A stretch of 64,000 nt of DNA from Candidatus Phosphitivorax anaerolimi (GTDB lineage Bacteria > Desulfobacterota > Desulfomonilia > UBA1062): assembly GCA_001896555.1 (NCBI GenBank), contig MPOS01000002.1:1-64000 (forward strand), given 5' to 3'. Made by a program: the position numbers and the translations under genes. Numbering within the stretch: the first letter of the stretch is position 1; each line of letters starts with the position of its first letter. Below the pieces are notes generated by a model. That model worked only from the letters and a program-made list of their open reading frames with translations, ran no database searches and had not been told where the DNA came from. Shown here piece by piece: positions 18,768 through 27,420 of this stretch.

Positions 18768-19505
18768 CTATACGTACATCCCGGTATGTCCAACCGCACT
18801 CATGTACAGCACGCTCTCCTGAATGCCGTCCACGCCGATGATCTCGTTGACCTCATTGTCGAACAAGGCGCCTATGTGGCAGCACCCGAGCCCCATGCTG
18901 ATGCAGGCGAGGGAGAGGTTCTGTGCCATATGGCCCGCCTCGATGTATACATACCGGTAGCCCCGCTGCCGGTATTTCCACACCGTCCTCCCGAACACTG
19001 CGGTAAAGACGATGACCGCAGCGGCACGGGCGCACATTTCCTGGCCCAGGGCTGCGCGGGCCGTTGCCTCGCTGAAGTCTCCCAGCCTCAACTCTTCTAG
19101 CTGGTGCGACTTCACCTGATAGTGGTATACCCCCTGCTCCAGCCCTGCAACCCGTGCTGCGATCACATAGGACTCCACCGGGTAGAGCGCCCCGGCCGAA
19201 GGGAACGTGCGGAAGGCAAAGCCCATCTCCTTTCGCTGTATGCCGCCCGAGGTCCACAAAAGGGATGAGAGGTTCTCCAGCGGGATCGGGGTGTCGAGAA
19301 AGCGGCGGAGACTCTTTCTCCTGAGCAGGGCCTCATACAGGCTCATGTCGCCGCATCTGTCGACCGCGGGCAGCGCTATCTTATGTGCGTGAGGATAATC
19401 CTTGAAGGCGGGCGGCTTCCCGTCCAGATCCAAAGACCCTCTGGGCATCCGCCTCCGGTCATACTTGGTCTCTCTCTGAAACCTCTCCCCAATTCCATCC
19501 TTCAT
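18768..19505 (-). CDS. SagB/ThcOx-type nitroreductase-fold dehydrogenase
   Basis: A 245-residue flavoprotein of the nitroreductase superfamily, SagB/McbC-like branch. The core begins near residue 55 (LYEALLRRKSLRRF) with FRTFPSAGALYPVESYV, which is typical of SagB-type enzymes, then IEAGHMAQNLSLACISMGLG and a C-terminal SAVGHTG. SagB enzymes oxidise thiazolines or oxazolines to azoles in modified peptides, but stand-alone homologues are common and mostly of unknown substrate. No peptide precursor or cyclodehydratase (YcaO) is nearby, so a general FMN reductase role is as likely. GGGAGGG precedes the ATG. Confidence 0.85.
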   Translation of the reverse strand: MKDGIGERFQRETKYDRRRMPRGSLDLDGKPPAFKDYPHAHKIALPAVDRCGDMSLYEALLRRKSLRRFLDTPIPLENLSSLLWTSGGIQRKEMGFAFRTFPSAGALYPVESYVIAARVAGLEQGVYHYQVKSHQLEELRLGDFSEATARAALGQEMCARAAAVIVFTAVFGRTVWKYRQRGYRYVYIEAGHMAQNLSLACISMGLGCCHIGALFDNEVNEIIGVDGIQESVLYMSAVGHTGMYV

Positions 19506-19666
19506 GACATCCCTCCCCGCTCATCCCCGGCACGGCGGGAAATCGCTTGTATAAAGCATACCCTGCTCAGCAGGGAAAAGAATCATTCCTTTATGAAGCA
19601 GCCACTGAAGCTCAGCAGGATGTTCGCCGGCCCTTAAAAAGGGGGGCCGCAGCAAGCTCAGACACA

Positions 19667-19685
19667 GCGCCGCCGGGTGCGGCGC
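19667..19685 (-). terminator. GC hairpin downstream of the TrpR-like gene
   Basis: GCGCCGC and GCGGCGC form a perfect 7-bp stem with a 5-base loop, beginning 6 bases after the stop codon on the minus strand. A second hairpin-forming GGCCC/GGGCC pair with an internal T run follows at about 19629-19648. Confidence 0.45.
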
Positions 19686-19691
19686 CGTTAC

Positions 19692-19973
19692 TCAGCCCTC
19701 GCGGGGGCCGTAGTATCTATCGAGCAGCCTCTTGGTCACCGACCCCGGCTTCTTCAGAATCCTCGAGCCCCTGGTTATCTTGCAGAGACTGATCTGATGA
19801 CGCGCCGCAATGCTTCTCTGGGGTTGTCCGGCATGAAGCTCCTTGAGCAACTCCCACCTGAGCTCAAGGTCTTTGATCTCCTTGGGCGTGAATATCTCCT
19901 CAAAAAACGATGCCATATCCTGATGATCGTGGATGTCGGCGAATACCTTTTCCAGCTCGTGACGGGCTTTCAT
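19692..19973 (-). CDS. TrpR/YerC-family transcriptional repressor
   Basis: A 93-residue helical DNA-binding protein of the TrpR superfamily. The pattern FFEEIFTPKEIKDLELRWEL is followed by the helix-turn-helix QRSIAARHQISLCKITRGSRIL and the C-terminal LLDRYYG. AAGGAGG lies 6 bases before the Met at 19973; the frame extends to 20060 without support. E. coli TrpR senses tryptophan; the ligand here is unknown because no trp, aroH or mtr gene is in the window. Confidence 0.88.
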   Translation of the reverse strand: MKARHELEKVFADIHDHQDMASFFEEIFTPKEIKDLELRWELLKELHAGQPQRSIAARHQISLCKITRGSRILKKPGSVTKRLLDRYYGPREG

Positions 19974-20118
19974 GGCAGCCTCCTTTAAGGCGATATAGCA
20001 TATAGTTACACCACAACGATTTCTTTTTCCAGAGAATCCTTGCGCCTCACATACGATCACGTTCCATCCGTTTTACAGAGGGCATCCATCCTTGCCGGGT
20101 CTGCATCGTCTCCCGGGC

Positions 20119-21273
20119 TCACTGCATCATCCACCGGAGAGGGCCCTTGTTCAGGGAAATAGCCTCTTCAGGACACACCTCCAGGCAGCAGAGGCACCGG
20201 ATGCACGCACTTTTGTCGAACCGGGGCGTCCTTTCTCCCGCTTCCGCCCTGCCGATCGCATGGGCAGGGCAGATTTGCATGCACTGATAGCAGAGCGTGC
20301 AGCGCCCGGCCACCGGCACCGGGCGGTCGGTGAACAGATTCTTCATGGCCCTGTGGATCAGGGGGACCCGGAGAAACCTTGTCGCCCCTGGTTTCTGCGG
20401 CTCGCGGAAGTCATGCACGCGCATTTCTTCGATCGTCTCACCGACAACACCCACCTCTTCTCCCGACGTGATCCCGAACCCCCTCTGAAATCCCTCGGTC
20501 AGGGTGGTGCAGAGCCTGATATCGAGGCCGCTCACCTGTACGGCTACCCAGTCTACTGCCAGGGCATCGAGGCCGGCGATCACCGCATTCATGGCCCGGG
20601 GCCTGCCCGTGGTCCCGGGGCCTTCACCCTCCATGGCGATAATGGCGTCCATGATATGGACCATGGTCTTGGAGGGATCGAATCCATTGAGAAAGGCTCC
20701 GTACAGGTCCAGGATAAAACTGCAGAAATCGTCCTTTTCCGGAAACTTGAGATGCATCTGGGACTTCCGCAACCCGGGCACGGCCCCGAAAAGGTTCTTC
20801 ACCGCTGCGGTGATATAGGTGAGCCCATGGGTCTTGAACTTGGGCAGGTTGACGATCATGTCCGCATCGAAGAAGGCGCGGGTGATCTCGAAGGATTTCA
20901 TCCTCCTGCCGGCGGGATAGGAGAGCTTCCCGATTTTGGACAGATCGGCCACCGGGATACCGAGGTCCTTGATCACCGGTGCGTATCCCGCCGTCTTCAG
21001 GGCGTTTCCGAGGGACGACACGGCAGGAGACTCGGCCAGAACCGGCCTTCCTCCGTGGTCAATGACGATCTCGGCCGCTGCGCGGAAGAAATGCGGGTGG
21101 GTGACCACTGCGCTCTGAGGCAGGGAAGCCGAGAGGAGATTCGGCTTCAGAACGACCCGCGCCCCGCGGAACGACGTAAGTGAAAAGCCGATGCCGTCAA
21201 GGCCTCGGAGCATGGTCTCCTTGAGCGCGGGCAGCTCGTAGCCTCGGTGTCGAAGGAGCGCAACTCTTTTCAT
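20119..21273 (-). CDS. DUF362 protein with C-terminal 2x[4Fe-4S] ferredoxin domain
   Basis: A 384-residue cytoplasmic iron-sulfur protein. Residues 1-290 are DUF362 (VVLKPNLLSA, VNLPKFKTHGLT, TAAVKNLFGAVPG). The C-terminus carries two complete cluster motifs, CTLCYQCMQICP and CIRCLCCLEVCP, each CxxCxxCxxxCP. The family is widespread in anaerobes and its reaction is unknown. The Met at 21273 has GGGAGG 9 bases upstream, better than the in-frame Met at 21294. It is divergent from exonuclease III. Confidence 0.92.
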   Translation of the reverse strand: MKRVALLRHRGYELPALKETMLRGLDGIGFSLTSFRGARVVLKPNLLSASLPQSAVVTHPHFFRAAAEIVIDHGGRPVLAESPAVSSLGNALKTAGYAPVIKDLGIPVADLSKIGKLSYPAGRRMKSFEITRAFFDADMIVNLPKFKTHGLTYITAAVKNLFGAVPGLRKSQMHLKFPEKDDFCSFILDLYGAFLNGFDPSKTMVHIMDAIIAMEGEGPGTTGRPRAMNAVIAGLDALAVDWVAVQVSGLDIRLCTTLTEGFQRGFGITSGEEVGVVGETIEEMRVHDFREPQKPGATRFLRVPLIHRAMKNLFTDRPVPVAGRCTLCYQCMQICPAHAIGRAEAGERTPRFDKSACIRCLCCLEVCPEEAISLNKGPLRWMMQ

Positions 21274-21359
21274 GATCGGGGACCTCCCTTTCATCAAGAA
21301 CAGATGCCTTTCTTGATACCTAATACCGATCCTGTTTTGCCGGTCAACCGGAAGATGAT

Positions 21360-21388
21360 TTGACGCACGAAACCCTTCAGGGTAATAG
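21360..21388 (+). promoter_or_regulatory. Candidate promoter for exonuclease III
   Basis: TTGACG (21360-21365), a 17-base spacer and TAATAG (21383-21388) lie 44 bases before the start codon. The -35 element is near consensus; the -10 element is weak. Confidence 0.4.
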
Positions 21389-21432
21389 AATAACAACAAG
21401 AACCAATATTGGAGGAGATGACTTAAAAGGGG

Positions 21433-22188
21433 ATGAAGCTGATCTCATGGAATGTCAACGGGCTCAGGGCGGCGCTGAAGAACGGGTTTCAGGAAAAGGT
21501 GCTCTCTTTTTGCGCAGATGTCGTGTGCATACAGGAAACAAGGGCCGGCAACGGTGAAATCGTCGTCGATCTCCCGGGCTACCTGCAGTATTGGAACCAT
21601 TCCGAGATAAAGGGATATTCGGGAACAGCCGTCTTCTCGCGCAGGGAGCCCCTGTCGGTATCGTACGGCATGGGCATTCCCGAGCACGACCGGGAGGGAA
21701 GGATCATCACCCTGGAGTTCCCGCACTTCTTCCTCGTGAATGTCTACACCCCCAATTCCCAGCGCGGCCTGACCAGGCTCGACTACCGCATGAAGTGGGA
21801 CGCAGATTTCCTCGCTTATCTCAAAAATCTCGAGCAGACCCGGCCGGTCGTATTCTGCGGCGATCTCAACGTCGCCCACAAGGAAATCGACCTCAAGAAC
21901 CCGAAAGCGAACGTCCACAACGCTGGATTCACCCCCGAGGAGCGCAGCTCGTTTGATAAGATCGTAGAGAGCGGCTTCATCGACACATTCAGGTTTTTCA
22001 ATCAGGAGCCCGCCCACTACACCTGGTGGTCCTACCGGTTCAACGCCCGGGCCAAGGGGATCGGGTGGCGGATCGACTATTTCTGCATCTCTTCTTCGCT
22101 CAAAGCCATGCTCAAGGACGCATTCATTCTCGATCACATCGCCGGCTCGGACCACTGCCCCGTGGGAATCATCCTCGACGAGAGCTGA
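21433..22188 (+). CDS. xth: Exodeoxyribonuclease III / AP endonuclease
   Basis: Base-excision repair enzyme that cleaves 5' to abasic sites and degrades 3' ends. The catalytic motifs of the EEP superfamily are complete: [15 protein letters not shown] (metal-binding Glu), [16 protein letters not shown] and GSDHCPVG (catalytic Asp-His). At 251 residues it is the usual size. The ATG at 21433 follows AAGGGG closely, with a GGAGG further upstream. Confidence 0.96.
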   Translation: MKLISWNVNGLRAALKNGFQEKVLSFCADVVCIQETRAGNGEIVVDLPGYLQYWNHSEIKGYSGTAVFSRREPLSVSYGMGIPEHDREGRIITLEFPHFFLVNVYTPNSQRGLTRLDYRMKWDADFLAYLKNLEQTRPVVFCGDLNVAHKEIDLKNPKANVHNAGFTPEERSSFDKIVESGFIDTFRFFNQEPAHYTWWSYRFNARAKGIGWRIDYFCISSSLKAMLKDAFILDHIAGSDHCPVGIILDES

Positions 22189-22209
22189 CCCGTCTTTCGA
22201 TATCTTCGC

Positions 22210-23001
22210 CTACTTCAGCAGATACAGGCCTATCGCCATAACCATCATTCCTGTTATCACCCCGAGAATGGGGCCGTGCTCGGAATCGAGGGTTTTGGCC
22301 ACGGGGATGAGCTCATCCAGAGAGATAGCCACCATGATTCCTGCCACGCACGCCAGGGTGATGCCCATCACCGTCTCTGACAAAAAGGGCATGAGAACAG
22401 CAGCGGCGAGGAGCGCACCCGCAATCTCACTGATCCCGGAAGAAAGCGACCAGAGAAAGGCCTTTTTCCGGCTGCCCGATGCAAAGTACACCGGTGCGGA
22501 AATAGCCAGGCCCTCGGGGATGTTGTGAATAGCGATGGCAATGCCAAGCGCCACGCCCACTCTCAAGTCTTCCATGGCTCCGACAAAGGTGGCCATGCCT
22601 TCAGGGAAGTTGTGGATGGTGATGCCGAGCATCACCAGAAGCCCGGTTTTCTCCAGTCCTTCCAGGGAATGCGTTCCGGCATCACCGGACACCACGACGG
22701 CGTGGTCGTGCTGGCCGATGTATTCATGGGGGATCACCAGATCGATGAGAAAGTAGGTCATCATACCGGCGAAAAACGCGCCATAGGCCCCCACGAACCC
22801 CAGCGCAGGGACCGCGACCGCCGTGGGGAGCAGCTCACCGAACGCCACGAGCACCATGATCCCGGCGGAAAACCCCAGGGAAAACCCGATGAACGAGGCC
22901 GAGGGTCTCCGGGAATACAGCCCCATGACACTGCCTATGGCCGTGGACAGGCCCGCCGCCGTGGTAACGAGCAGGGCCTGGAATATCCCGGTTTCAGCCA
23001 A
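22210..23001 (-). CDS. ZIP-family (ZupT-like) divalent metal transporter
   Basis: An integral membrane transporter of about eight segments and 263 residues that brings zinc or other divalent metals into the cytoplasm. The metal-binding helices carry HNFPEG (residues 130-135) and HNIPEG (159-164), the ZIP hallmark. A His/Asp-rich loop (HEYIGQHDHAVVV) lies before them. The start is a TTG, fixed by AAGGAGG 7 bases upstream. It is convergent with exonuclease III, 21 bases away. Confidence 0.93.
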   Translation of the reverse strand: MAETGIFQALLVTTAAGLSTAIGSVMGLYSRRPSASFIGFSLGFSAGIMVLVAFGELLPTAVAVPALGFVGAYGAFFAGMMTYFLIDLVIPHEYIGQHDHAVVVSGDAGTHSLEGLEKTGLLVMLGITIHNFPEGMATFVGAMEDLRVGVALGIAIAIHNIPEGLAISAPVYFASGSRKKAFLWSLSSGISEIAGALLAAAVLMPFLSETVMGITLACVAGIMVAISLDELIPVAKTLDSEHGPILGVITGMMVMAIGLYLLK

Positions 23002-23103
23002 CGACTCACCTCCTTGTTTTACCGGAAATGGGAACCTTGGCCTTATGCCCTCCGTTTGAGGCCCAGGAGGACGCTATCCCAGCCGCCGGCGGGCATGGAA
23101 TGC

Positions 23104-23853
23104 CTAGCGGACGCCCTTCCAGGTAAAACTTTCCTTTTCCACAGACCCGGCTTCCACATCCATCGCTTCCAGCTCGCCCAGGATGTAGTCCTGCATGGGG
23201 GGAGGACCGCAGAGAAACATGGCCGACTCTCCGGAAGGCAGGTATTTCTTCATCAGATCCCTGTTGCACCGCCCGGGCTCATAGAAGACATCCGGAAAGT
23301 CCTGACGGGCATATCCGCTCAAATCGGCCTCCGGAGCCTCCCTGCTTAAGTTGTGCACGATCGTCAGGGGGATCTCCCTGCTCATGGCGTTCAGCTCGTC
23401 AAGGGCAAACGCATCGTCGAGTGACTTGTTCGACCACAGCAAAAGCACTCTGTTGTGTGCATGGATATTCCTGAAGTGTCTGAGCACGCTCAGGAAGGGG
23501 GTGATGCCCACGCCGCCGGCGATCATCACGATCTCTCCGTGAGTATCGATATCCCTGCAGAATGTCCCGTACGGACCGGATACGATCACAGGATCGCCCT
23601 CTTTCAGCTCAGGGATCAGTGAGGTGAACTCGCCGAGCTTCTTGATGGTGACCCTGAGCAGGGGGTCTTCCGGTGCGCAGGAAATGGTGAACGGGTGAGG
23701 CTTGCTCCACTGGCCGTCCTGCATGATCTTCAGAGTGAGAAACTGGCCTGCTCGCCGCTTCCTGAACGATTCGCCGTATCCATCAATGAACAGGGAGGTG
23801 ATCTCCCGGTTCTCCTGAACTTTCTTCACTACCCGTGCCGCATCGTTGCTCAT
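23104..23853 (-). CDS. FNR-type FAD/NAD(P)-binding oxidoreductase
   Basis: A 249-residue flavoprotein of the ferredoxin-reductase superfamily. The FAD site HPFTIS, the nucleotide-binding GGVGITPFLSVLRHF and the C-terminal LCGPPPMQDY are present. It has no ferredoxin or cluster motif of its own, so it must pass electrons to a separate partner, not identifiable here. A GTG at 23856 and the ATG at 23853 compete; the ATG is better placed after the GGGGG stretch. Confidence 0.88.
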   Translation of the reverse strand: MSNDAARVVKKVQENREITSLFIDGYGESFRKRRAGQFLTLKIMQDGQWSKPHPFTISCAPEDPLLRVTIKKLGEFTSLIPELKEGDPVIVSGPYGTFCRDIDTHGEIVMIAGGVGITPFLSVLRHFRNIHAHNRVLLLWSNKSLDDAFALDELNAMSREIPLTIVHNLSREAPEADLSGYARQDFPDVFYEPGRCNRDLMKKYLPSGESAMFLCGPPPMQDYILGELEAMDVEAGSVEKESFTWKGVR

Positions 23854-24056
23854 CACTCGCCCCCCTGTATGCCTGCTGATGGCATCTTATGTATACAGAA
23901 GTTATAGAGAAATTCAGGAGGTTAATCAAGGCGCGAATATCCCCCTTGTGCACGTTTCTTCACGTGCTTGAGGTACCTACCGGCCGTGCCCCTTGCCAAT
24001 CAAAAGCATGGTTATTTGAAGCCTGCCGGAAAGATCAGTGCGCCTGCGGCACGTCT

Positions 24057-24587
24057 TCAGGCGCCGTCGATTCCGTGGTGTTCCTTCTCGGCAAACCACG
24101 AGGCCGGGTCTTTCAGATATTCCTCGACATCCCTTATGTCGAGGAAATTCTCGCGTTTCATGCCGGCGAGCGATCGGAAGAGTTCCTTCTCAGCCGGATC
24201 CTTGATCATTCCGCTGAAGTGAGAGAAATATGTCGAGGCCTTCTCGATAAGAGATGAAGCCGCTTCGAGTATGGTGTAATCATCATAGTCTGTGAGCGCC
24301 CGTGCAATCTCACGGGAGAGTCCGGTTTCGAAATCATCAGCCCTGTCTCCGAAGACGAAGACAGGTTCCCCCGCAGAATCGCTCGCCGTGAGTCTTTTGC
24401 CTATCCGCCGCCTGCGAAGCCGGTAGAGCATCCTGAAATTCCTGCGCCCCTTCTCGGCAAGGTCTTTTAACATCTCCTTGCCCAGCGGATTTCTGATGCG
24501 TTTTGCCTGTTCCACGAAGAAATCGATGGTCTTTTTTTCGCTTATCAGGGCGGCATCGAGCCTGGACAGAGTTTGAATGCCTTCCAT
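24057..24587 (-). CDS. Rubrerythrin-like ferritin-fold protein with degenerate iron site
   Basis: A 176-residue four-helix protein resembling the ferritin-like domain of rubrerythrins, including the late EEYLKDPASWF. The helix Glu ligands E17 and E115 are present, but both ExxH metal motifs are gone: Gly47 and Asn50 replace the first pair and Lys144 and Asn147 the second. It therefore probably cannot bind a di-iron centre and may be structural or regulatory. AGGGGGA precedes the ATG. Family membership is inferred from pattern alone and a remote relative is possible. Confidence 0.68.
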   Translation of the reverse strand: MEGIQTLSRLDAALISEKKTIDFFVEQAKRIRNPLGKEMLKDLAEKGRRNFRMLYRLRRRRIGKRLTASDSAGEPVFVFGDRADDFETGLSREIARALTDYDDYTILEAASSLIEKASTYFSHFSGMIKDPAEKELFRSLAGMKRENFLDIRDVEEYLKDPASWFAEKEHHGIDGA

Positions 24588-24734
24588 GCGATCCCCCTTT
24601 TCCCTGAATCACGAGCAGGACAATGATCATTGGATAAGTCTATAATAAGGGATCGGGCAGGAAACAAAACCGCTTCCAGCCGCTTTCCATGGGCTCTCAG
24701 GGGCGGCGCGCGCTCCGTTTCGGGACTTGGAGCA

Positions 24735-25253
24735 TCATTTCGCTCCGCCTTTCTGCATCACGGCCGCCTGCGCAACCACGCCCGCTATACTTAAGGCCGT
24801 GAAGATGATCACGCTGGCCGCAGTGCCTTCATGGAACGACTGCGTGATGAGCAGGGAACCGATCAGGGAAGACAGGATGATGATTGACCAGTCGAAGAAC
24901 ACGGAGAAGAGCACCGCGCACAGGATGCCTGCGATCGCGCCAGCGATCCATGGTGCATATTCCATGGTCAGGTGAAAATGGTGCGCAAGAGAAAAGGCAA
25001 AGAACCCCCCGGCAAGGAAACCGCCAACCGCCATGACGGTGCGTTTGAAAAACACCGCCAGGATACCCGCAAGCGCTCCCGCCCCGAGGGCAACGGCGAC
25101 GACCATCCAGCCGGGCCGGCCAAGGAGGAGCTGGGGCGAGGCGAGAAGCCCGTACAGCATGACCACCAGGCCCACGAAGAGCCAGTAGAGCCGCCTTCCG
25201 AACATGATCAGGCAGACGCCCGCCAGAGTGTTGATCGTATCCAGACTCACCAT
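24735..25253 (-). CDS. DUF4203-like multi-pass membrane protein
   Basis: A 172-residue protein of about seven hydrophobic segments with many small residues (GRRLYWLFVGLVVMLYG, GGFLAGGFFAF, WIAGAIAGILCAVLFSVFF). This matches the DUF4203 / TMEM198-like family, whose bacterial role is unknown. The Met at 25253 has GGGAG about 10 bases upstream; the longer frame starts with a GTG at 25274. A perfect 32-base palindrome lies just upstream. Confidence 0.78.
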   Translation of the reverse strand: MVSLDTINTLAGVCLIMFGRRLYWLFVGLVVMLYGLLASPQLLLGRPGWMVVAVALGAGALAGILAVFFKRTVMAVGGFLAGGFFAFSLAHHFHLTMEYAPWIAGAIAGILCAVLFSVFFDWSIIILSSLIGSLLITQSFHEGTAASVIIFTALSIAGVVAQAAVMQKGGAK

Positions 25254-25295
25254 CACGCCGCTCTCCCACTGCACTGCAGGAATTCTCTAGCAGGT

Positions 25296-25327
25296 CCTGT
25301 TCTCTTGTGCAAGCACAAGAGAACAGG
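25296..25327. repeat. Perfect 32-base palindrome (15-bp arms, 2-base centre)
   Basis: CCTGTTCTCTTGTGC (25296-25310), AA, GCACAAGAGAACAGG (25313-25327). It lies 42 bases before the start of the DUF4203-like gene. No T run follows on either strand, so it looks more like a dimeric operator or a structured leader than a terminator. Confidence 0.75.
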
Positions 25328-25497
25328 GGTGTTCCCCGCCGGACATACTGCAGCACCTTTTTGAAAGGACGGCCAATGGTATGGAGTTTTCAGGACAGGC
25401 TCTAAGAGCCTGTCAGATCCGCAAGCCTTACCGAGAACCCCTGGCAAGGGGGTACACAGGAGGAGGATCAGGGCCGCACGGCATCCTCTGGAAGCTC

Positions 25498-25526
25498 AGC
25501 CGCCGGCATCCCGGCCCGGCGGCTGT
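25498..25526 (-). terminator. GC-rich hairpin downstream of the RRM gene
   Basis: CAGCCGCCGG (25498-25507) and CCGGCGGCTG (25517-25526) are perfect 10-bp arms with a 9-base loop, about 55 bases after the RRM stop codon. The lack of a T tract leaves its terminator role uncertain. Confidence 0.4.
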
Positions 25527-25580
25527 AGCGGCCGGCTTCATTCAAACATGAAGCTCGGCCTCAGCAGGTGAACAACCTGG

Positions 25581-25928
25581 CTAGTAGCGTCCGCCGGTTC
25601 TTCGCCCACCGCCGCTGTGGCCGCCTCTGCCTCCCCTCATGGGACCGCCGAACCCTCGTCCGCCGCCCCGCGAAGAACCGCCTTCGGATCTCGGGCGCGC
25701 CTCGTTGACATTCAAGGCCCTGCCCTTGAACTCTTTGCCGTTCATCTCATTGATGGCGGACCGTGCCTCCTCTGCGGACGGCATCTCGACAAAACCGAAG
25801 CCCTTGGACTGACCGCTGAATTTGTCTTTGATGATGTTAACGCTCATGATCTCGCCAAAGCCTTGGAATGCCGACCGTAAATCGTCTTCCGTGACACTGT
25901 ACGCCAGGTTTCCTACGTAGATGTTCAT
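25581..25928 (-). CDS. RRM RNA-binding protein with Gly/Arg-rich tail
   Basis: A 115-residue single-RRM protein like those of cyanobacteria and many proteobacteria. RNP2 (IYVGNL, residues 3-8) and RNP1 (KGFGFVEM) are intact. The C-terminal 35 residues are Gly/Arg-rich with RGG-like repeats (GGGRGFGGPMRGGRGG), a typical disordered RNA-binding tail. AAGGAG lies 8 bases before the Met at 25928, which fits the family start. Such proteins are often cold-induced; the long AT-rich upstream region would suit that but shows no proof. Confidence 0.95.
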   Translation of the reverse strand: MNIYVGNLAYSVTEDDLRSAFQGFGEIMSVNIIKDKFSGQSKGFGFVEMPSAEEARSAINEMNGKEFKGRALNVNEARPRSEGGSSRGGGRGFGGPMRGGRGGHSGGGRRTGGRY

Positions 25929-26156
25929 AAATGGTTCTCCTTTAGGGTTTTTCAATTATTCAGCTTGCAGATACGTAAGGCGGGAATCGAGGGGCATGCC
26001 AGCCGAAACGTCTCTTATCTATACGTTGTTTTCAATCACGCGAATCGTTCATTCAATAAAAAATGTCCTCGATATTATGTATGAAGCAAACCTGGAAAAA
26101 AGCAATACCCCTTCTCTTTTTTTCAGAACAAGAGAGGCTCGGCGCGTGATCATCAT

Positions 26157-26180
26157 AGCTGGCACTCTACAGCTTTTTTT
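26157..26180 (+). terminator. Orphan plus-strand terminator-like hairpin
   Basis: AGCTG (26157-26161) pairs with CAGCT (26170-26174), followed directly by a run of T to 26180. No plus-strand gene precedes it, so it might end an unrecognised small RNA in 25930-26180. Confidence 0.35.
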
Positions 26181-26225
26181 CCCTCATGTCTTCATAAAAA
26201 AACATGCATGTGGACAAGGTTCGCT

Positions 26226-26615
26226 CTACCGGTCCTTCTTGCTCTTGAGCAGGGCATCGAGGCCGGCGAAGGCCTTGTAGGTGTGGGTCGTGCCTGGCTT
26301 ATCCGTCCGGGTTTCTTCTCCATACCACTGGCCGTCGACATCACGGGAATGTTCGATGTCATGGCAGTAGACGCACAGGAGCTCCCAGTTGCTTCCGTCG
26401 GGCGGGTTGTTGTCGTGGTTGTGGTCCTTGTGGTGAACCGTGAGCTCGCGCAGCTTCCTGCCCGAGAACTCACGGCCGCACCGAGCGCAGACCCAGGGAA
26501 AGATCTTAAGCGCCTGTTCACGATAGCCCTTCTCGCGCTCCTCCCTGCTGCGCCTCGCTTCTGCCAAGAAATCGCTCAGCTTGTCTGAACCCGTGTCTGG
26601 TTTCTTGTGTGACAT
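26226..26615 (-). CDS. HNH endonuclease, YajD-like
   Basis: A 129-residue HNH nuclease-fold protein. The Cys pair CARCGREF, the nuclease core LTVHHKDHNHDNNPPDGSNW and the second Cys pair LLCVYCHDIEH form the usual zinc-finger beta-beta-alpha metal site. E. coli YajD is the closest named relative; its biological target is not known. GGAGG lies 8 bases before the Met at 26615, better than the Met at 26621. No restriction or phage genes surround it. Confidence 0.9.
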   Translation of the reverse strand: MSHKKPDTGSDKLSDFLAEARRSREEREKGYREQALKIFPWVCARCGREFSGRKLRELTVHHKDHNHDNNPPDGSNWELLCVYCHDIEHSRDVDGQWYGEETRTDKPGTTHTYKAFAGLDALLKSKKDR

Positions 26616-26697
26616 CTGCATACCCTCCTGTATGCAATAATGGTTTTCAAGTGCCGTCCACCCTTAGCAGGCCTCTCCCTTGAATTACTCTCGGTTC

Positions 26698-27420
26698 CTA
26701 GAAGGGCCCGCGACCCTGCAGGCTTTTCCCAGGACCCCTGTCGCCCCTCTCTTCCGCTGTTCGTCCCCAGACAGCTGAGAAGTATCTCTCTTCGACTGCA
26801 TCCGGTTTCCGGAAGGATGCAGGAACAACATATTTCCTGACCACGCCTTCATCGAGATCGGCCCTGTAGAGAAAGCCGCTCTGTTCCGAGAGCCCGAACA
26901 CCACAAACACCCGCTGCGACACCCACACGCCGCCGTGTACGCCCCCTGTAGTCCCGATGCTCATGAACCGGCACATGCGCTTCTCTTCAGGATAGTACAG
27001 GGAAACCGACGAGTCGGGCTCTCCGCGAACCACCCTGCCCTGCTCCTGAAGATATCCGGTGTCGATCACCAGGCATACGCTGTCCGACTCGTTGCAGACG
27101 AGCCCGCTGCCGGGCGGCTGATGTCCGGGTGGGGGAATGGGAATGCAGGTGAATTCCATGGTCCCGTCGTCCTGTATTGGGGCGCCCTCTGTAAAGAAAA
27201 AGTTCTTCCAGAACCGCACCTGGGGTGTTTCAAGCAGGGCTGAATCCTGGCGCGAACAGCCCGGAAGTGCGAGCCCTGCTGCAAGGGCCGCAGCCAGGCA
27301 CAGAAGGACACAGATGCAAAAGAACCTCGCCGCCTTCTCCCGCGGCCCGGATGTCCTGTTCTGCCCGGGCAAAGCCATGTGCATACGATACTGGACTATT
27401 CGCTCCGCGACAATACCCAT
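26698..27420 (-). CDS. Predicted lipoprotein, function unknown
   Basis: A protein of up to 240 residues. A hydrophobic stretch FFCICVLLCLAAALAAG ends in a lipobox, LPGC, so it is probably lipid-anchored after cleavage before Cys55. The mature part has no motif I recognise; blocks such as SIGTTGGVHGGVWVSQRVFVV suggest beta structure. The start is unclear: Mets at 27420, 27384 and 27378 all lack a good ribosome site. It stands between the HNH nuclease and the AAA ATPase, on the same strand as both. Confidence 0.7.
   Translation of the reverse strand: MGIVAERIVQYRMHMALPGQNRTSGPREKAARFFCICVLLCLAAALAAGLALPGCSRQDSALLETPQVRFWKNFFFTEGAPIQDDGTMEFTCIPIPPPGHQPPGSGLVCNESDSVCLVIDTGYLQEQGRVVRGEPDSSVSLYYPEEKRMCRFMSIGTTGGVHGGVWVSQRVFVVFGLSEQSGFLYRADLDEGVVRKYVVPASFRKPDAVEERYFSAVWGRTAEERGDRGPGKSLQGRGPF

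Larger units (their letters stand above)
25254..25580. other. Intergenic region with two long inverted repeats
   Basis: No gene is seen. The region holds the palindrome at 25296-25327 and the hairpin at 25498-25526, both listed separately. Confidence 0.5.

Noticed and set aside
23948-23967. GCACGT/ACGTGC hairpin as terminator of the ferritin-like gene
   Set aside because: The stem is only 6 bp, about 90 bases after the stop and without a T run, so it was not annotated.
23889-24257. 122-codon plus-strand frame before the ferritin-like gene
   Set aside because: Half of it is antisense to the ferritin-like gene and it has no recognisable domain.
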